Positions 46,451-55,194 of a DNA stretch of 64,000 nt are shown here, piece by piece (positions within the stretch are counted from its first letter, which is position 1; each line of letters opens with the position of its first letter). Origin of the DNA: Ancylobacter defluvii (GTDB lineage: Bacteria > Pseudomonadota > Alphaproteobacteria > Rhizobiales > Xanthobacteraceae). Below the pieces are notes generated by a model. The model did no database searches and was not told where the DNA came from. It saw only the letters and a list, made by a program, of their open reading frames with translations. Both the position numbers and the translations under genes were made by a program. Where the stretch lies: contig NZ_JAHBGD010000012.1 in NCBI RefSeq assembly GCF_018390605.1, forward strand, positions 92,226 to 156,225, read 5' to 3'.

Positions 46451-46978
46451 ATGGACATTTCACGCATCTCGGCCGGACCGAATCCGCCGGAGGAAATCCA
46501 CGCCTTCATCGAGATCCCGGCCGGCGGCGCGCCGGTGAAGTACGAGCTCGACAAGGAATCCGGCGCGATTTTCGTCGACCGCTTCCTGCACACGCCGATG
46601 TTCTATCCGGGCAATTACGGCTTCATCCCGCAGTCGCTCGGTGATGACGGCGATCCGCTCGACGTGATCGTGCTCTCCCCGGTGGCGCTGATGGCCGGCT
46701 GCGTCATTCCCTGCCGCCCGGTCGGCGTGCTGATGATGACCGACGAGAAGGGCGGCGACGAGAAGGTCCTCGCCGTGCCGGCCAACAGCGTCTACCCGTA
46801 CCACTCGAAGGTGACGTCCTATCAGGACCTGCCGCCGCTGATCATCGATCAGATCACCCACTTCTTCACCCACTACAAGGATCTGGAGAAGGGCAAGAAG
46901 GTCACGGTCGCCGATTGGGAAGGCCCCGAGCGCGCCCGCGAGCTCATCGTCAAGGCGATCGAAGCCGCCAAGAAGTGA
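46451..46978 (+). CDS. ppa: Inorganic pyrophosphatase
   Basis: The 175-residue soluble family I enzyme hydrolyses pyrophosphate. It shows EIPAGGAPVKYELDKESG, FYPGNYGFIPQSLGDDGDPLDVIVL with the Mg-binding aspartates, and DEKGGDEKVLAVP. GGAG lies before ATG 46451. It is divergent from the znu operon with about 145 bp from Zur box 2 to its ATG, and is followed by a terminator. Confidence 0.96.
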   Translation: MDISRISAGPNPPEEIHAFIEIPAGGAPVKYELDKESGAIFVDRFLHTPMFYPGNYGFIPQSLGDDGDPLDVIVLSPVALMAGCVIPCRPVGVLMMTDEKGGDEKVLAVPANSVYPYHSKVTSYQDLPPLIIDQITHFFTHYKDLEKGKKVTVADWEGPERARELIVKAIEAAKK

Positions 46979-47017
46979 GGCGCCCGCCGCAGAAGCGGCG
47001 CCGGCGACAGCAGGATC

Positions 47018-47051
47018 AAGGGGCCGTCCGCTGCCAGTGGGCGGCCCTTTT
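47018..47051 (+). terminator. Rho-independent terminator of ppa
   Basis: AAGGGGCCGTCC pairs with GGGCGGCCCTT (one bulged G, one G-T pair) around an 8-9 nt loop and runs into TTTT at 47048-47051. Confidence 0.8.
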
Positions 47052-47071
47052 GGCATCGGCGCCGGCGCAGC

Positions 47072-48115
47072 TCAGCCGGCGAACCCCATCCCGGCCAGCG
47101 CGGCCCGCAGCGCCGGCGGCACGCTCACACCGTCCCGCGCGGCCTTCTCGCGATTGGCGAGGCGCCGTTGGCCCGGCAGGCGCGCGCCGGGCTCGCCCTC
47201 GATCGTCGCGACCAGCCGTTCCATATGGTCGAGATAGGCCGCCCCCGCCGTCCGGCTGGGATCGATGGCGATGATCACATGGCCGACCGCCGCCGGCGGC
47301 CCCTCGCCTTCGAAGAAGCTCGGCGCGTCGAAGGCGAAGGTGGAGGCGGTCAGCCCCGCCGCCATCACCTCGATCAGGAAGGCGAGCGCCGTGCCCTTGG
47401 CCTCGCCCATCGGCACCATGGTCCCGGCGAGCCCGGCCTTCGAATCGGTGGTGGGCCGTCCCTCGGTGTCCAGCGCCCAGCCTTCCGGGATCGGCTCGCC
47501 GCGCTGCGCCGCCGCCAGCACGTTGCCCCGCGCCACCTTGGCGACCGAGAGATCGACCACCGCCGGCGGCCGGTCGCGCAGCGGCGTGGCGAAAGCCAGC
47601 GGATTGGTGCCGAACACCGCCTTCTTGCCGCCCCAGGGGGCGATCGAGGCCGAGGCGTTGGAGAAGGCCAGCGCCACCAGCCCGCGCTCGGCGAGCTTTT
47701 CCACCGGCTGGCCGGCGACGCCGAAATGGCTGGAGCGCCGCAACGACACCAGCGCGATGCCGGTCTCGCGGGCGATCTCCTCCGCCAGCGGCAGCGCCTG
47801 CTCGATGGCCGGATAGGCGAAGCCGTTGCCGGCATCGACGCTGAGCACGCTCGGCGCCACCCGCCGGCTGACGGGGGTCGCATGGCCGTCGATCTTGCCG
47901 GCCGCCACCATCGCCGAATAGCTCGGCAGGCGGGCGAGGCCGTGGCTGCCGAGCCCGTCGGCCTCCGCCGCCACCAGCGCCTGCGCGGTCGTCGCGGCAT
48001 TGGCCGGCGAAGCGCCGAAAGTCTCCAGCACCCGGCTCGCATAGGCGCGGGCTTCGTCGAGCGTCAGCCGCATCGGCATGGCGGTCATATCCATCGCGTT
48101 CACCGGGGCATTCAC
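47072..48115 (-). CDS. Ldh-family (malate/L-lactate-type) NAD(P)H oxidoreductase
   Basis: The 347-residue protein belongs to the Ldh_2 family (PF02615), which includes malate, L-sulfolactate, ureidoglycolate and delta-1-piperideine-2-carboxylate dehydrogenases. It shows ADGLGSHGLARLPSYS with the catalytic His, SSHFGVAGQPVEKLAERGLV and KAVFGTNPLAFATP for nucleotide binding. The exact 2-hydroxy- or imino-acid substrate is not readable. GTG at 48115 overlaps the creatininase stop (GTGA). It is the last gene of the RidA-creatininase-Ldh set, so it probably reduces or oxidises a product of that pathway. Confidence 0.88.
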   Translation of the reverse strand: MNAPVNAMDMTAMPMRLTLDEARAYASRVLETFGASPANAATTAQALVAAEADGLGSHGLARLPSYSAMVAAGKIDGHATPVSRRVAPSVLSVDAGNGFAYPAIEQALPLAEEIARETGIALVSLRRSSHFGVAGQPVEKLAERGLVALAFSNASASIAPWGGKKAVFGTNPLAFATPLRDRPPAVVDLSVAKVARGNVLAAAQRGEPIPEGWALDTEGRPTTDSKAGLAGTMVPMGEAKGTALAFLIEVMAAGLTASTFAFDAPSFFEGEGPPAAVGHVIIAIDPSRTAGAAYLDHMERLVATIEGEPGARLPGQRRLANREKAARDGVSVPPALRAALAGMGFAG

Positions 48116-48930
48116 GTCGCGCTTCCCCCGAGCGGCCCGGCCGCAAGGCGGGCGAGGTCGAAACGCTGCACATCGGCGAGCAGCGCCACCAAGGCGCGCG
48201 CACCATAGACGGCGCAGGCGCGTCCCTTCTCGGTATCGGCCTCGGTGGCGTCGCCCATGGCGCCGGTGGGGTTGATGTCCTGCGACATCCAGCCGAAGCC
48301 GGCCGGCGTGCCGGCGCGCAGATACTGGAACTCCTGTTCCATGCCGAGCGTCGCCGGGACGAAATTGTCGATCTTGTCCTCCCGCACCATGTCGGGGCGG
48401 AACTGCAGCATCAGCGAGGTCTCGATGCCGCCGGCATGGATGCCGTGCTGGCGCTCGGTGGCCGAGAACAGCCCCTCGGGATAGCCGAAGCGATGCCACG
48501 ACACCGTCACCGCCAGCATGCCGAGCCGGGCACGAAGCTCGCGCGCCACAGTGTCGAGGGTGGAGACATTGCCGCCATGCGAGTTGACCAGCACGATCTT
48601 GCGCACACCGGCGCGAAAAACGCTCTCGCCGATCTCGATCCACGCGCGGGCCAGCGTCTCGGCCGACAGCGTCAGCGTGCCCGGAAAGAAGATGTGTTCG
48701 TTCGACTTGCCGATCGACTGCATCGGCAGGAACACCGCCGGCAGGTCGTCCGGCAGCAGCTTGATCACCTCGTCGAGATAGCCCTGCCCGATCATCTGGT
48801 CGACGCCGACCGGCAGATGCGGCCCGTGCTGCTCCACCGCCGCCACCGGAAGCACGGCGATCCAGTTTCCGACCTCGCCTTGCGCGAAGTCGGTCCAGCT
48901 CATTTCGGTCCACAGGCGTTTGGGCGGCAT
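48112..48930 (-). CDS. Creatininase-family amidohydrolase
   Basis: The 272-residue protein has the creatininase fold marks: VLPVAAVEQHGPHLPVGVDQMIG with metal ligands Glu, His and Asp, VLVNSHGGN with the second His, and GIHAGGIETSLML with the Glu ligand, all needed for the binuclear metal site. The family hydrolyses cyclic amides (creatinine) and also includes formamide hydrolases such as MftE and ArfB. ATG at 48930 was chosen at the family start; the frame upstream is not conserved. The true substrate may be shared with the divergent transporter-amidohydrolase set. Confidence 0.87.
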   Translation of the reverse strand: MPPKRLWTEMSWTDFAQGEVGNWIAVLPVAAVEQHGPHLPVGVDQMIGQGYLDEVIKLLPDDLPAVFLPMQSIGKSNEHIFFPGTLTLSAETLARAWIEIGESVFRAGVRKIVLVNSHGGNVSTLDTVARELRARLGMLAVTVSWHRFGYPEGLFSATERQHGIHAGGIETSLMLQFRPDMVREDKIDNFVPATLGMEQEFQYLRAGTPAGFGWMSQDINPTGAMGDATEADTEKGRACAVYGARALVALLADVQRFDLARLAAGPLGGSAT

Positions 48931-48962
48931 GATCGGGCTCCGCGACGTTCGAAGGCGGCGTT

Positions 48963-49358
48963 CTAGTCCCGATCCGCCCGCGCCGCCAGCGCCTCGATCT
49001 CGACCTTGAACTCGGCCCTCGTGAAGCCGGAGACGATCATCAGCGTCGAGGCTGGCGGCGGATCGGCGACGAAGCGGTCGCGCGCCGCCATATAGCCGGC
49101 CATATGCGCCCGGTCGGTGACATAGGCGTTGAGCCGCACGATATCGCCCGGCCCCATCCCCGCCTCTTCGAGGCAGGCGGCGATGGCGCGGAAGCACAAT
49201 GCCGCCTGCTCCTCGGCGCTGTCGGGGATGGCGTCGTCCGGCGAAATGCCGAGCTGGCCGGAGGTAAGCAGCAGTCGCGCGCCGGCCTGCACCTCCACCG
49301 CGTGACTGTAGCGGGCGAAGGGACGGCGGATCGCGGCGGGAAGAAGATGGCGCAGCAT
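48963..49358 (-). CDS. RidA-like (YjgF/YER057c) protein lacking the RidA arginine
   Basis: The 131-residue protein has the Rid fold signatures LLLTSGQLGISPDD, VRLNAYVTDRAHMAGYMAARDRFV and EFKVEIEALA. True RidA enzymes carry an arginine in PARS near residue 105 for imine hydrolysis; here the segment reads PPASTLM, so this is a Rid2-7-type paralogue whose activity is uncertain. Rid paralogues are often embedded in catabolic operons. It precedes the creatininase gene by 32 bp. Confidence 0.85.
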   Translation of the reverse strand: MLRHLLPAAIRRPFARYSHAVEVQAGARLLLTSGQLGISPDDAIPDSAEEQAALCFRAIAACLEEAGMGPGDIVRLNAYVTDRAHMAGYMAARDRFVADPPPASTLMIVSGFTRAEFKVEIEALAARADRD

Positions 49359-49415
49359 GCGGCGTCTTGTCCTTCAAGCTTGTTTCCGGCCCAGCCCGGA
49401 GCCCGTCTTTCTTAC

Positions 49416-49462
49416 CCTCTCCCCATCGGGGAGAGGTGGCCCGCAAAGCGGGTCGGTGAGGG
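49416..49462. repeat. Dispersed palindromic element, second copy
   Basis: This 47-bp unit (CCTCTCCCC-ATC-GGGGAGAGG then CCCGC-AAA-GCGGG) matches 43263-43309 with two substitutions. The rest of the 293-bp gap 49359-49651 holds an AGAGC-AAA-GCTCT hairpin near 49505-49517, CCGCA/TGCGG arms at about 49547-49562, and a weak TGTGCA...TAGTAT promoter (49581-49609) for the ABC genes. Confidence 0.85.
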
Positions 49463-49651
49463 CTCTAGCGATTGGGAAGCGTTGAAGACCCCTCTCCCCT
49501 CGGGAAGAGCAAAGCTCTCCGGCAAGGCCGCCCGACTCTTAAGCCCGCAAATTTGTGCGGACAAGGCCGCGCGGGAGATATGTGCATCGGCTTTAAGCTC
49601 GCCTAGTATGGCGGCATTGTCGCCGGCACCGCCTGTTGGGAGACCCCGTCC

Positions 49652-50677
49652 ATGCGCCGCAATTTTCCGCGCCGCCAATTCCTGCGCTCGCTCGCCTTCG
49701 CCTTTGCCGCCACCCTGGCGACTCTCGCCGCCACCCCGCTCGCCTTCGCCGCCGACAAGGTGACCTTCGGCACCAATTGGGTGGCGCAGGCCGAGCATGG
49801 CGGCTTCTATCAGGCGGTGGTCGACGGCACCTACGCGAAATACGGGCTCGACGTGACGATCCTGCCTGGCGGTCCGCAGGCCAACAACCAGCTGCTGCTG
49901 CCGGTCGGCAAGATCGATTTCTACATGGGCGCCAACATGCTGCAGGCGTTTTCCTCGGTGGCGGAAGGCATTCCGGTGGTGAGCGTCGCGGCGCTGTTCC
50001 AGAAGGACCCGCAGGTCCTCATCGCCCACCCGGACGTGACGAAGTTCGAGGAGTTGAAGACCCGGACCCTGTTCATCTCCAAGGAGGGCCTCGCCAGCTA
50101 CTACCAGTGGCTGGTCGCCGATTTCGGCTTCAGCGAAAACCAGGTGAAGCCCTACACCTTCAACGCCGCGCCCTTCCTTGCCGACAAGAACAGCGCCATG
50201 CAGGGCTACATCACCTCCGAGCCCTATGCGGTGGAGCAGCAGGGCGGCTTCAAGCCGACGCTGTTCCTGCTCGCCGACCAGGGCTTCGATACCTATTCCA
50301 CCACCATCGTGACCCGCACCGAGCTGGTAAAGTCGAACCCGGATCTGGTGCAGCGCTTCGTCGATGCCTCGATCATCGGCTGGTACAACTACCTCTATGG
50401 CGACAACGCCAAGGCCAATGCGCTGATCAAGAAGGATAATCCGGAAATGACGGATGCGATGATCGCCTTCTCCATCGATAAGATGAAGGAGTACGGCATC
50501 GTCGATTCCGGTGACACCAAGAGCCTCGGCGTCGGCGCGATGACGGATGAGAAGATCAAGAGCTTCTACGACAAGATGGTGCGCGCCAAGGTCGTCAAGG
50601 CCGACATCGACTACAAGAAGTCCTACACCACCCAGTTCGTGAACAAGGGCGTCGGCAAGGACCTCGCCCCGAAATGA
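49652..50677 (+). CDS. ABC transporter substrate-binding protein, NMT1/THI5-like
   Basis: The 341-residue periplasmic protein has an N-terminus compatible with Tat export (RRQFLR at residues 7-12 before a hydrophobic stretch, cleavage after LAFA). The mature part is NMT1-like (PF09084): VTFGTNWVAQAEHGGFYQAVVDGTYAKYGLDV and GGPQANNQLLLPVGKIDFYMG. This family binds pyrimidines, riboflavin, sulfonates or aromatic compounds. With the following ATPase, permease and deaminase-like genes, a pyrimidine-like or other N-heterocycle is likely (inference). Confidence 0.88.
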   Translation: MRRNFPRRQFLRSLAFAFAATLATLAATPLAFAADKVTFGTNWVAQAEHGGFYQAVVDGTYAKYGLDVTILPGGPQANNQLLLPVGKIDFYMGANMLQAFSSVAEGIPVVSVAALFQKDPQVLIAHPDVTKFEELKTRTLFISKEGLASYYQWLVADFGFSENQVKPYTFNAAPFLADKNSAMQGYITSEPYAVEQQGGFKPTLFLLADQGFDTYSTTIVTRTELVKSNPDLVQRFVDASIIGWYNYLYGDNAKANALIKKDNPEMTDAMIAFSIDKMKEYGIVDSGDTKSLGVGAMTDEKIKSFYDKMVRAKVVKADIDYKKSYTTQFVNKGVGKDLAPK

Positions 50678-50687
50678 GCCCGCGCGC

Positions 50688-51533
50688 GTGACCGCGATCC
50701 TGCAACAGCCGCGTCCGGCCGCGCCCGCGGCCGGCGCGCCGCTGCTAAGCCTTGCCGGCGTCGGCAAGCGCTTCGGCAATCAGGTGACCGCCCTCGACGG
50801 GCTCGACATGGAGGTGCGCCGCGGCGAGTTCCTCTCGCTGCTCGGCCCCTCCGGCTGCGGCAAGTCGACGGCGCTGCGCCTGATCGCCGGCCTCGCCGAG
50901 CCGACCTCGGGCCGCATCGCCTTCAACGGCAATGACGGGCTTGCCGCCGGCAAGCGTCGCCGGTTGATCGGCCCCGCCTCGGCCGGCCATCCGGCGATCG
51001 GTTTCGTCTTCCAGGAGCCGACGCTGATGCCGTGGGCGAGCGTGTTCGGCAATGTCCACCTGCCGCTCAAGCTCGCCGGCACCGGACGCCGCGAGGCCGA
51101 GCCGGCGATCATGGAGGCACTGGAGCTGGTCGGCCTGGACGGGTTCCGTGATGCCTATCCGCGCGAGCTCTCCGGCGGCATGAAGATGCGCGTCTCCATC
51201 GCCCGCGCGCTGGTCACCAAGCCGCGGCTGCTGCTGATGGATGAGCCCTTCGCCGCGCTCGACGAGATCACCCGCTTCAAGCTGAACAACGATCTGTTGC
51301 AGGTCTGGCGCCAGCTCAACTGTACCATCGTGTTCGTCACCCATTCGGTATTCGAATCGGTCTATCTCTCCACCCGCATCCTGGTGTTCCGCGCCCGGCC
51401 GGGCCGGATCGCCGCCGAGCTCGCCATCGATCCGGCGCTGGAGCGCGACGAGGCCTTCCGCACCTCGCCGGAATATGCCGCCCTGTGCCGGCAGACCTCG
51501 ACGGCGCTCGCCGCCGCGATGAACGCCGGCTGA
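50688..51533 (+). CDS. ABC transporter ATP-binding protein (SsuB/TauB-like)
   Basis: The 281-residue ATPase has Walker A GPSGCGKSTALRLIAG, Q-loop FVFQEPTLMPW, signature LSGGMKMRVSIARAL, Walker B LLLMDEPFAALDE and the H-loop FVTHSVFESVYLS. The insertion RRRLIGPASAGHPA before the Q-loop is unusual but short. GTG at 50688 starts it 10 bp after the binding protein gene. It energises the permease encoded next. Confidence 0.92.
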   Translation: MTAILQQPRPAAPAAGAPLLSLAGVGKRFGNQVTALDGLDMEVRRGEFLSLLGPSGCGKSTALRLIAGLAEPTSGRIAFNGNDGLAAGKRRRLIGPASAGHPAIGFVFQEPTLMPWASVFGNVHLPLKLAGTGRREAEPAIMEALELVGLDGFRDAYPRELSGGMKMRVSIARALVTKPRLLLMDEPFAALDEITRFKLNNDLLQVWRQLNCTIVFVTHSVFESVYLSTRILVFRARPGRIAAELAIDPALERDEAFRTSPEYAALCRQTSTALAAAMNAG

Positions 51534-51547
51534 CGGAGCGGCGCAGG

Positions 51548-52342
51548 ATGGCGCATCGCCTGGAGACCTCGCCCTTCCGCTGGCTGCTCCCGGTGGCGGT
51601 GCTCGGCCTCGTCATCCTCGGCTGGGATCTCGTGGTGCGGCTCAACGATCTGCCGCCCTACATCCTGCCCGGCCCCTTGCGCGTGCTCGACACCCTGATC
51701 GCCGACCGCGACGTGCTCCTCGGCTCCCTGATGGTGACGCTGCGCACCACTCTCGTAGCGCTGGTGCTGGCGGCGGTCGGCGGCGCGGCGCTGGCGCTGC
51801 TGTTCGCCTCCGCCCGCATCGTCGAATTCTCGCTGTTCCCCATCGCCATCATCCTTCAGGTGACGCCGCTCATCGCCATCGCGCCGTTGATGCTGATCTA
51901 CCTCTCCACCGATACGGCGGTGCTCACCTGCGCCTGGATCGTCGCCTTCTTCCCGATCCTGTCCAACACCACGCTGGGCTTGAATTCGGTGGACCCGAAC
52001 CTGCGCGACCTGTTCCGCCTCTCCGGCGCCGGGCGGGTAAAGACCCTGCGGCTGCTGCAAATGCCGACCGCCCTGCCCTATTTTCTCGGCGGGCTGCGCA
52101 TCGCCGGCGGCCTCGCCCTTGTCGGCGCGGTGGTGGGCGAGATCGCCGCCGGGTCGGCGGGACAAGGCTCCGGCCTCGCCTTCCGCATCGTCGAATCCGC
52201 CTATCGGCTGAACATTCCGCGCATGTTCGCCGCTCTGCTGCTGATTTCTCTGGCCGGCATCCTCATCTATGCCGGGCTGAGTCTGCTCTCGTGGCTGCTG
52301 TTGCGTCGCTGGCATGAGAGCGCCCTCGGCAAAGGCAACTGA
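51548..52342 (+). CDS. ABC transporter permease (SsuC/TauC-like)
   Basis: The 264-residue inner membrane protein has about six helices and the EAA-type cytoplasmic loop LFRLSGAGRVKTLRLLQMPTALPYFLGGLRI. NDLPPYILPGPLRVLDTLI near the N-terminus is standard in the nitrate/sulfonate/taurine/pyrimidine class. I chose ATG at 51548 with GCAGG close upstream; an upstream ATG at 51485 lies within the ATPase gene. It completes the binding protein-ATPase-permease set. Confidence 0.92.
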   Translation: MAHRLETSPFRWLLPVAVLGLVILGWDLVVRLNDLPPYILPGPLRVLDTLIADRDVLLGSLMVTLRTTLVALVLAAVGGAALALLFASARIVEFSLFPIAIILQVTPLIAIAPLMLIYLSTDTAVLTCAWIVAFFPILSNTTLGLNSVDPNLRDLFRLSGAGRVKTLRLLQMPTALPYFLGGLRIAGGLALVGAVVGEIAAGSAGQGSGLAFRIVESAYRLNIPRMFAALLLISLAGILIYAGLSLLSWLLLRRWHESALGKGN

Positions 52343-52367
52343 GCCCTGAGGGAACTGGAGCTGAACC

Positions 52368-53708
52368 ATGAAAGCCGCCCTGCGCGCCGCCTTCCTGGGC
52401 CATCCGCCCGATGCCTATGTGCTGGTCGGCGTGCACGCGCCGGCGGTGCTGGTGCCGGAGTTCATGCGCGATTTCGCCGCCCGGCCCGATGCGGAAGGGC
52501 TGGTGCAGTTCGATCTCTTCATCGCCGAGGGCACGATTGCCGGCCTCGCCCCGCATGGCGCGGAGAACCACCCGCTGCCGCGGCTGGAACTCGACGGCGC
52601 GCTCGTGCTGCCCGGCCTCGTCGATGCCCACACCCATCTCGATAAGGCGTTCATCTGGCCGCGCCGGCCGAACCCGGACGGCAGCTTCGCCGGCGCGCTC
52701 GCCGCCAACACCGCCGACCGGGAGCAGCGCTGGAGCGCCGACGACGTCGGACGCCGCATGGATTTCGCCCTGCGCTGCGCCTATGCGCACGGCACGGTGG
52801 CCATCCGCACCCATCTCGATTCCATCGGGCCGCAGACCGCGATTTCCTGGCCGGTCTTCGCGGAAAAACGCGCGCAATGGGCGGAGCGCATCGTCTTGCA
52901 GGGCGTGGCGCTGGCGCCGGTGGAACGGGTGCTGGACGATGCCGAATTCGGCCCGCTGGTCGAGGCGGTCACCCGATTCGACGGCGTGCTCGGCACCTTC
53001 ACCTATGTCTCGCCTGATATACAGCCGGGCCTCGACCGGCTGTTCGAGGCAGCCGAGCGCCATGGCCTCGATCTCGACTTCCATGTCGACGAGACCCTCG
53101 ACCCCGCCGCCCATTCCCTCGCGCTGATCGCGCAGACGGCGCTCAAGCGCCGCTTCGAGGGCCGCATCCTGGTCGGCCATTGCTGCTCGCTGTCGCGGCA
53201 GGAACCGGCCGCGGTCGACCGCACGCTCGATCTGGTCGCCCGCGCCGGCATCGCCGTGGTCTCGCTGCCCATGTGCAACCTCTACCTCCAGGACCGCGCG
53301 CCGGGCCGCACGCCCCGCGCCCGCGGCGTCACCCTGCTGCACGAGATGCGCGCCCGCGGCATTCCGGTGATGGTGGCCAGCGACAATGTGCGCGACCCCT
53401 TCTACGCCTATGGCGACCTCGATCTCGTCGAGGTGTTCCGCGAGGCGGTCCGCATTGCCCATCTCGACCACCCGCTCGGCGACTGGCCGGACATCGTCAC
53501 CGCCCGTCCCGCCGCCGCCATGGGCCTCGCCGGTGCCGGCCTGTTCATCCCCGGCGCCCCGGCCGACCTGTCGCTGTTCCGGGCCCGCAGCCTCAACGAG
53601 CTGCTGTCGCGCCCGCAGGCCGATCGGCTGGTGCTGCGCGGCGGCCAGATCATCGACACCACGCCGCCGGACCCTGCCGAACTCGACGACCTGATGGATG
53701 AGCCTTGA
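52368..53708 (+). CDS. Cytosine-deaminase-like amidohydrolase
   Basis: The 446-residue enzyme has the CodA-type amidohydrolase site: DAHTHLDKAF (metal ligands His88, His90), FHVDET with His and the catalytic Glu, GHCCSLS with the next His, and ASDNVRDPFYAYG with the metal-binding Asp. Family members deaminate cytosine, isoguanine, creatinine and triazines. The first 50 residues are longer than in CodA and may form an extra strand. It starts 26 bp after the permease and its stop overlaps the next gene as TGATG, so the transported compound is probably its substrate. Confidence 0.9.
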   Translation: MKAALRAAFLGHPPDAYVLVGVHAPAVLVPEFMRDFAARPDAEGLVQFDLFIAEGTIAGLAPHGAENHPLPRLELDGALVLPGLVDAHTHLDKAFIWPRRPNPDGSFAGALAANTADREQRWSADDVGRRMDFALRCAYAHGTVAIRTHLDSIGPQTAISWPVFAEKRAQWAERIVLQGVALAPVERVLDDAEFGPLVEAVTRFDGVLGTFTYVSPDIQPGLDRLFEAAERHGLDLDFHVDETLDPAAHSLALIAQTALKRRFEGRILVGHCCSLSRQEPAAVDRTLDLVARAGIAVVSLPMCNLYLQDRAPGRTPRARGVTLLHEMRARGIPVMVASDNVRDPFYAYGDLDLVEVFREAVRIAHLDHPLGDWPDIVTARPAAAMGLAGAGLFIPGAPADLSLFRARSLNELLSRPQADRLVLRGGQIIDTTPPDPAELDDLMDEP

Positions 53709-55120
53709 TGAGCGACCGCCAACGCTACGACCTTGCCGCCCTGAGGGCCCGCCTCGACGGCATCCGCCTCGAGGACAATCCCGCCCTCGTCCGCCAGAAG
53801 AGCCGCGATTTCTATTGGTACTCGCCCATCTTGAAGCGCCAGCTCGACCCGGCGGTGGCCGACATCGTCGCTCATCCCACCTCGCAGGACGAGGTGATCC
53901 GCATCCTGTCGGCCTGCGCCGCCCTGGCGATCCCGGTGACGCCGCGCGGCGCCGGCACCGGCAATTACGGCCAGGCCATGCCGCTCGCCGGCGGCGTGGT
54001 GCTGGATCTTTCGGGAATGAACCACGTCCTCGACATCGGCCCCGGCCATGTGGTGGCGCAGGCCGGCGCCATTCTCGCCGAGATCGACGCCGCCACCCGC
54101 AAGGCGGTCGGCCGCGAGCTGCGCCTGCACCCGTCGACCTACCGCACCGCCTCCATCGGCGGCTTCATCGCCGGCGGCTCCGGCGGCGTCGGCTCGATCA
54201 TGTGGGGCGGGCTGCGCGACCTCGGCAACATCCTCGGCCTCACCGTGGTGACGATGGAGGCCGCGCCGCGCGTGCTCCGCCTCACCGGCGAAGAGGTCGG
54301 CAAGGTCGCCCACGCCTATGGCACCAACGGCATCATCACCGAGGTGACCATGCCGCTCGCCCCGGCCCATGACTGGGTGGAGGCGATCATCGGCTTCGAC
54401 GATTTCGCCGAGGCCTGCGCCTATGCAAACGCGCTGGGCGAGCAGGACGCGCTGGTCAAGAAGCTGGTCAGCGTCGTCGCCGCGCCGGTACCGCAGCGCT
54501 ATTTCCTGCGCCACAAGCCGTTCCTCCCCGAGGGCAAGCATGTCGTGCTGGTCATGGTCGACGCGCTCGCCATCGATGCCTTTGCCGCCTTCACCGCCCG
54601 GCATGGCGGCGAAGCGCTGTTCCGCTCCGATCTGGTGCCGGCGGCGAGGCAGGCCGGGCTGCCGCCGCTTTACGAGCTTGCCTGGAACCACACCACGCTC
54701 AGGGCGCTGCGCGTCGATCCGGCGGTCACCTATCTGCAAACGCTCTACCCCTTCCCGCACCAGCTCGATCTCGTCGCCCGCATCCATGCCCGGCTCGGCA
54801 CCGAGGTGCCGGCGCATCTCGAATTCGTCCGCTTCGACGGCAAGATCACCTGTTTCGGCCTGCCGCTGGTGCATTTCACCGGCGAGGAGCGGCTGGACGA
54901 GATCATCGCCATCCATGAGGAGATGGGCGCGGTGGTGTTCAATCCGCACCGCTACACGCTGGAGGAAGGCGGCATGAAGCAGACCGATGCGGTACAGCTC
55001 GCCTTCAAGCGCGAGGCGGATCCGGCCGGCCTGCTCAACCCCGGCAAGATGATCGGCTGGGAGAACCCGGAATTCGACCTTGCCTCCGGCCGCACCTATC
55101 TGTTCCAGGGCCTCGGTTGA
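53708..55120 (+). CDS. FAD-linked oxidoreductase (FAD-binding type 4)
   Basis: The 470-residue protein has a PCMH FAD domain with PTSQDEVIRILSACAALAIPVTPRGAGTGNYGQAM, VVLDLSGMNHVLDIG and STYRTASIGGFIAGGSGGVGS, resembling GlcD and vanillyl-alcohol-type oxidases. A C-terminal cap ends with DPAGLLNPGKMIGW. It likely oxidises a hydroxy acid or an open-ring amide made by the preceding amidohydrolase (inference). ATG at 53708 overlaps the upstream stop. Confidence 0.85.
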   Translation: MSDRQRYDLAALRARLDGIRLEDNPALVRQKSRDFYWYSPILKRQLDPAVADIVAHPTSQDEVIRILSACAALAIPVTPRGAGTGNYGQAMPLAGGVVLDLSGMNHVLDIGPGHVVAQAGAILAEIDAATRKAVGRELRLHPSTYRTASIGGFIAGGSGGVGSIMWGGLRDLGNILGLTVVTMEAAPRVLRLTGEEVGKVAHAYGTNGIITEVTMPLAPAHDWVEAIIGFDDFAEACAYANALGEQDALVKKLVSVVAAPVPQRYFLRHKPFLPEGKHVVLVMVDALAIDAFAAFTARHGGEALFRSDLVPAARQAGLPPLYELAWNHTTLRALRVDPAVTYLQTLYPFPHQLDLVARIHARLGTEVPAHLEFVRFDGKITCFGLPLVHFTGEERLDEIIAIHEEMGAVVFNPHRYTLEEGGMKQTDAVQLAFKREADPAGLLNPGKMIGWENPEFDLASGRTYLFQGLG

Positions 55121-55194
55121 ACAAGCCGCCTGCCGAGGAAGTCACCGGCCCGAGCAAGCCATCTGCCTGAGGAAGTCATTTGCCTGAGAAAACC

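Noticed and set aside
55184-55189. CTGAGA, the core of a TPP riboswitch, close to an NMT1-type transporter region
   Set aside because: No paired helices or second conserved box surround it, and it lies at the start of the flavodoxin-fold gene, within a degenerate repeat.
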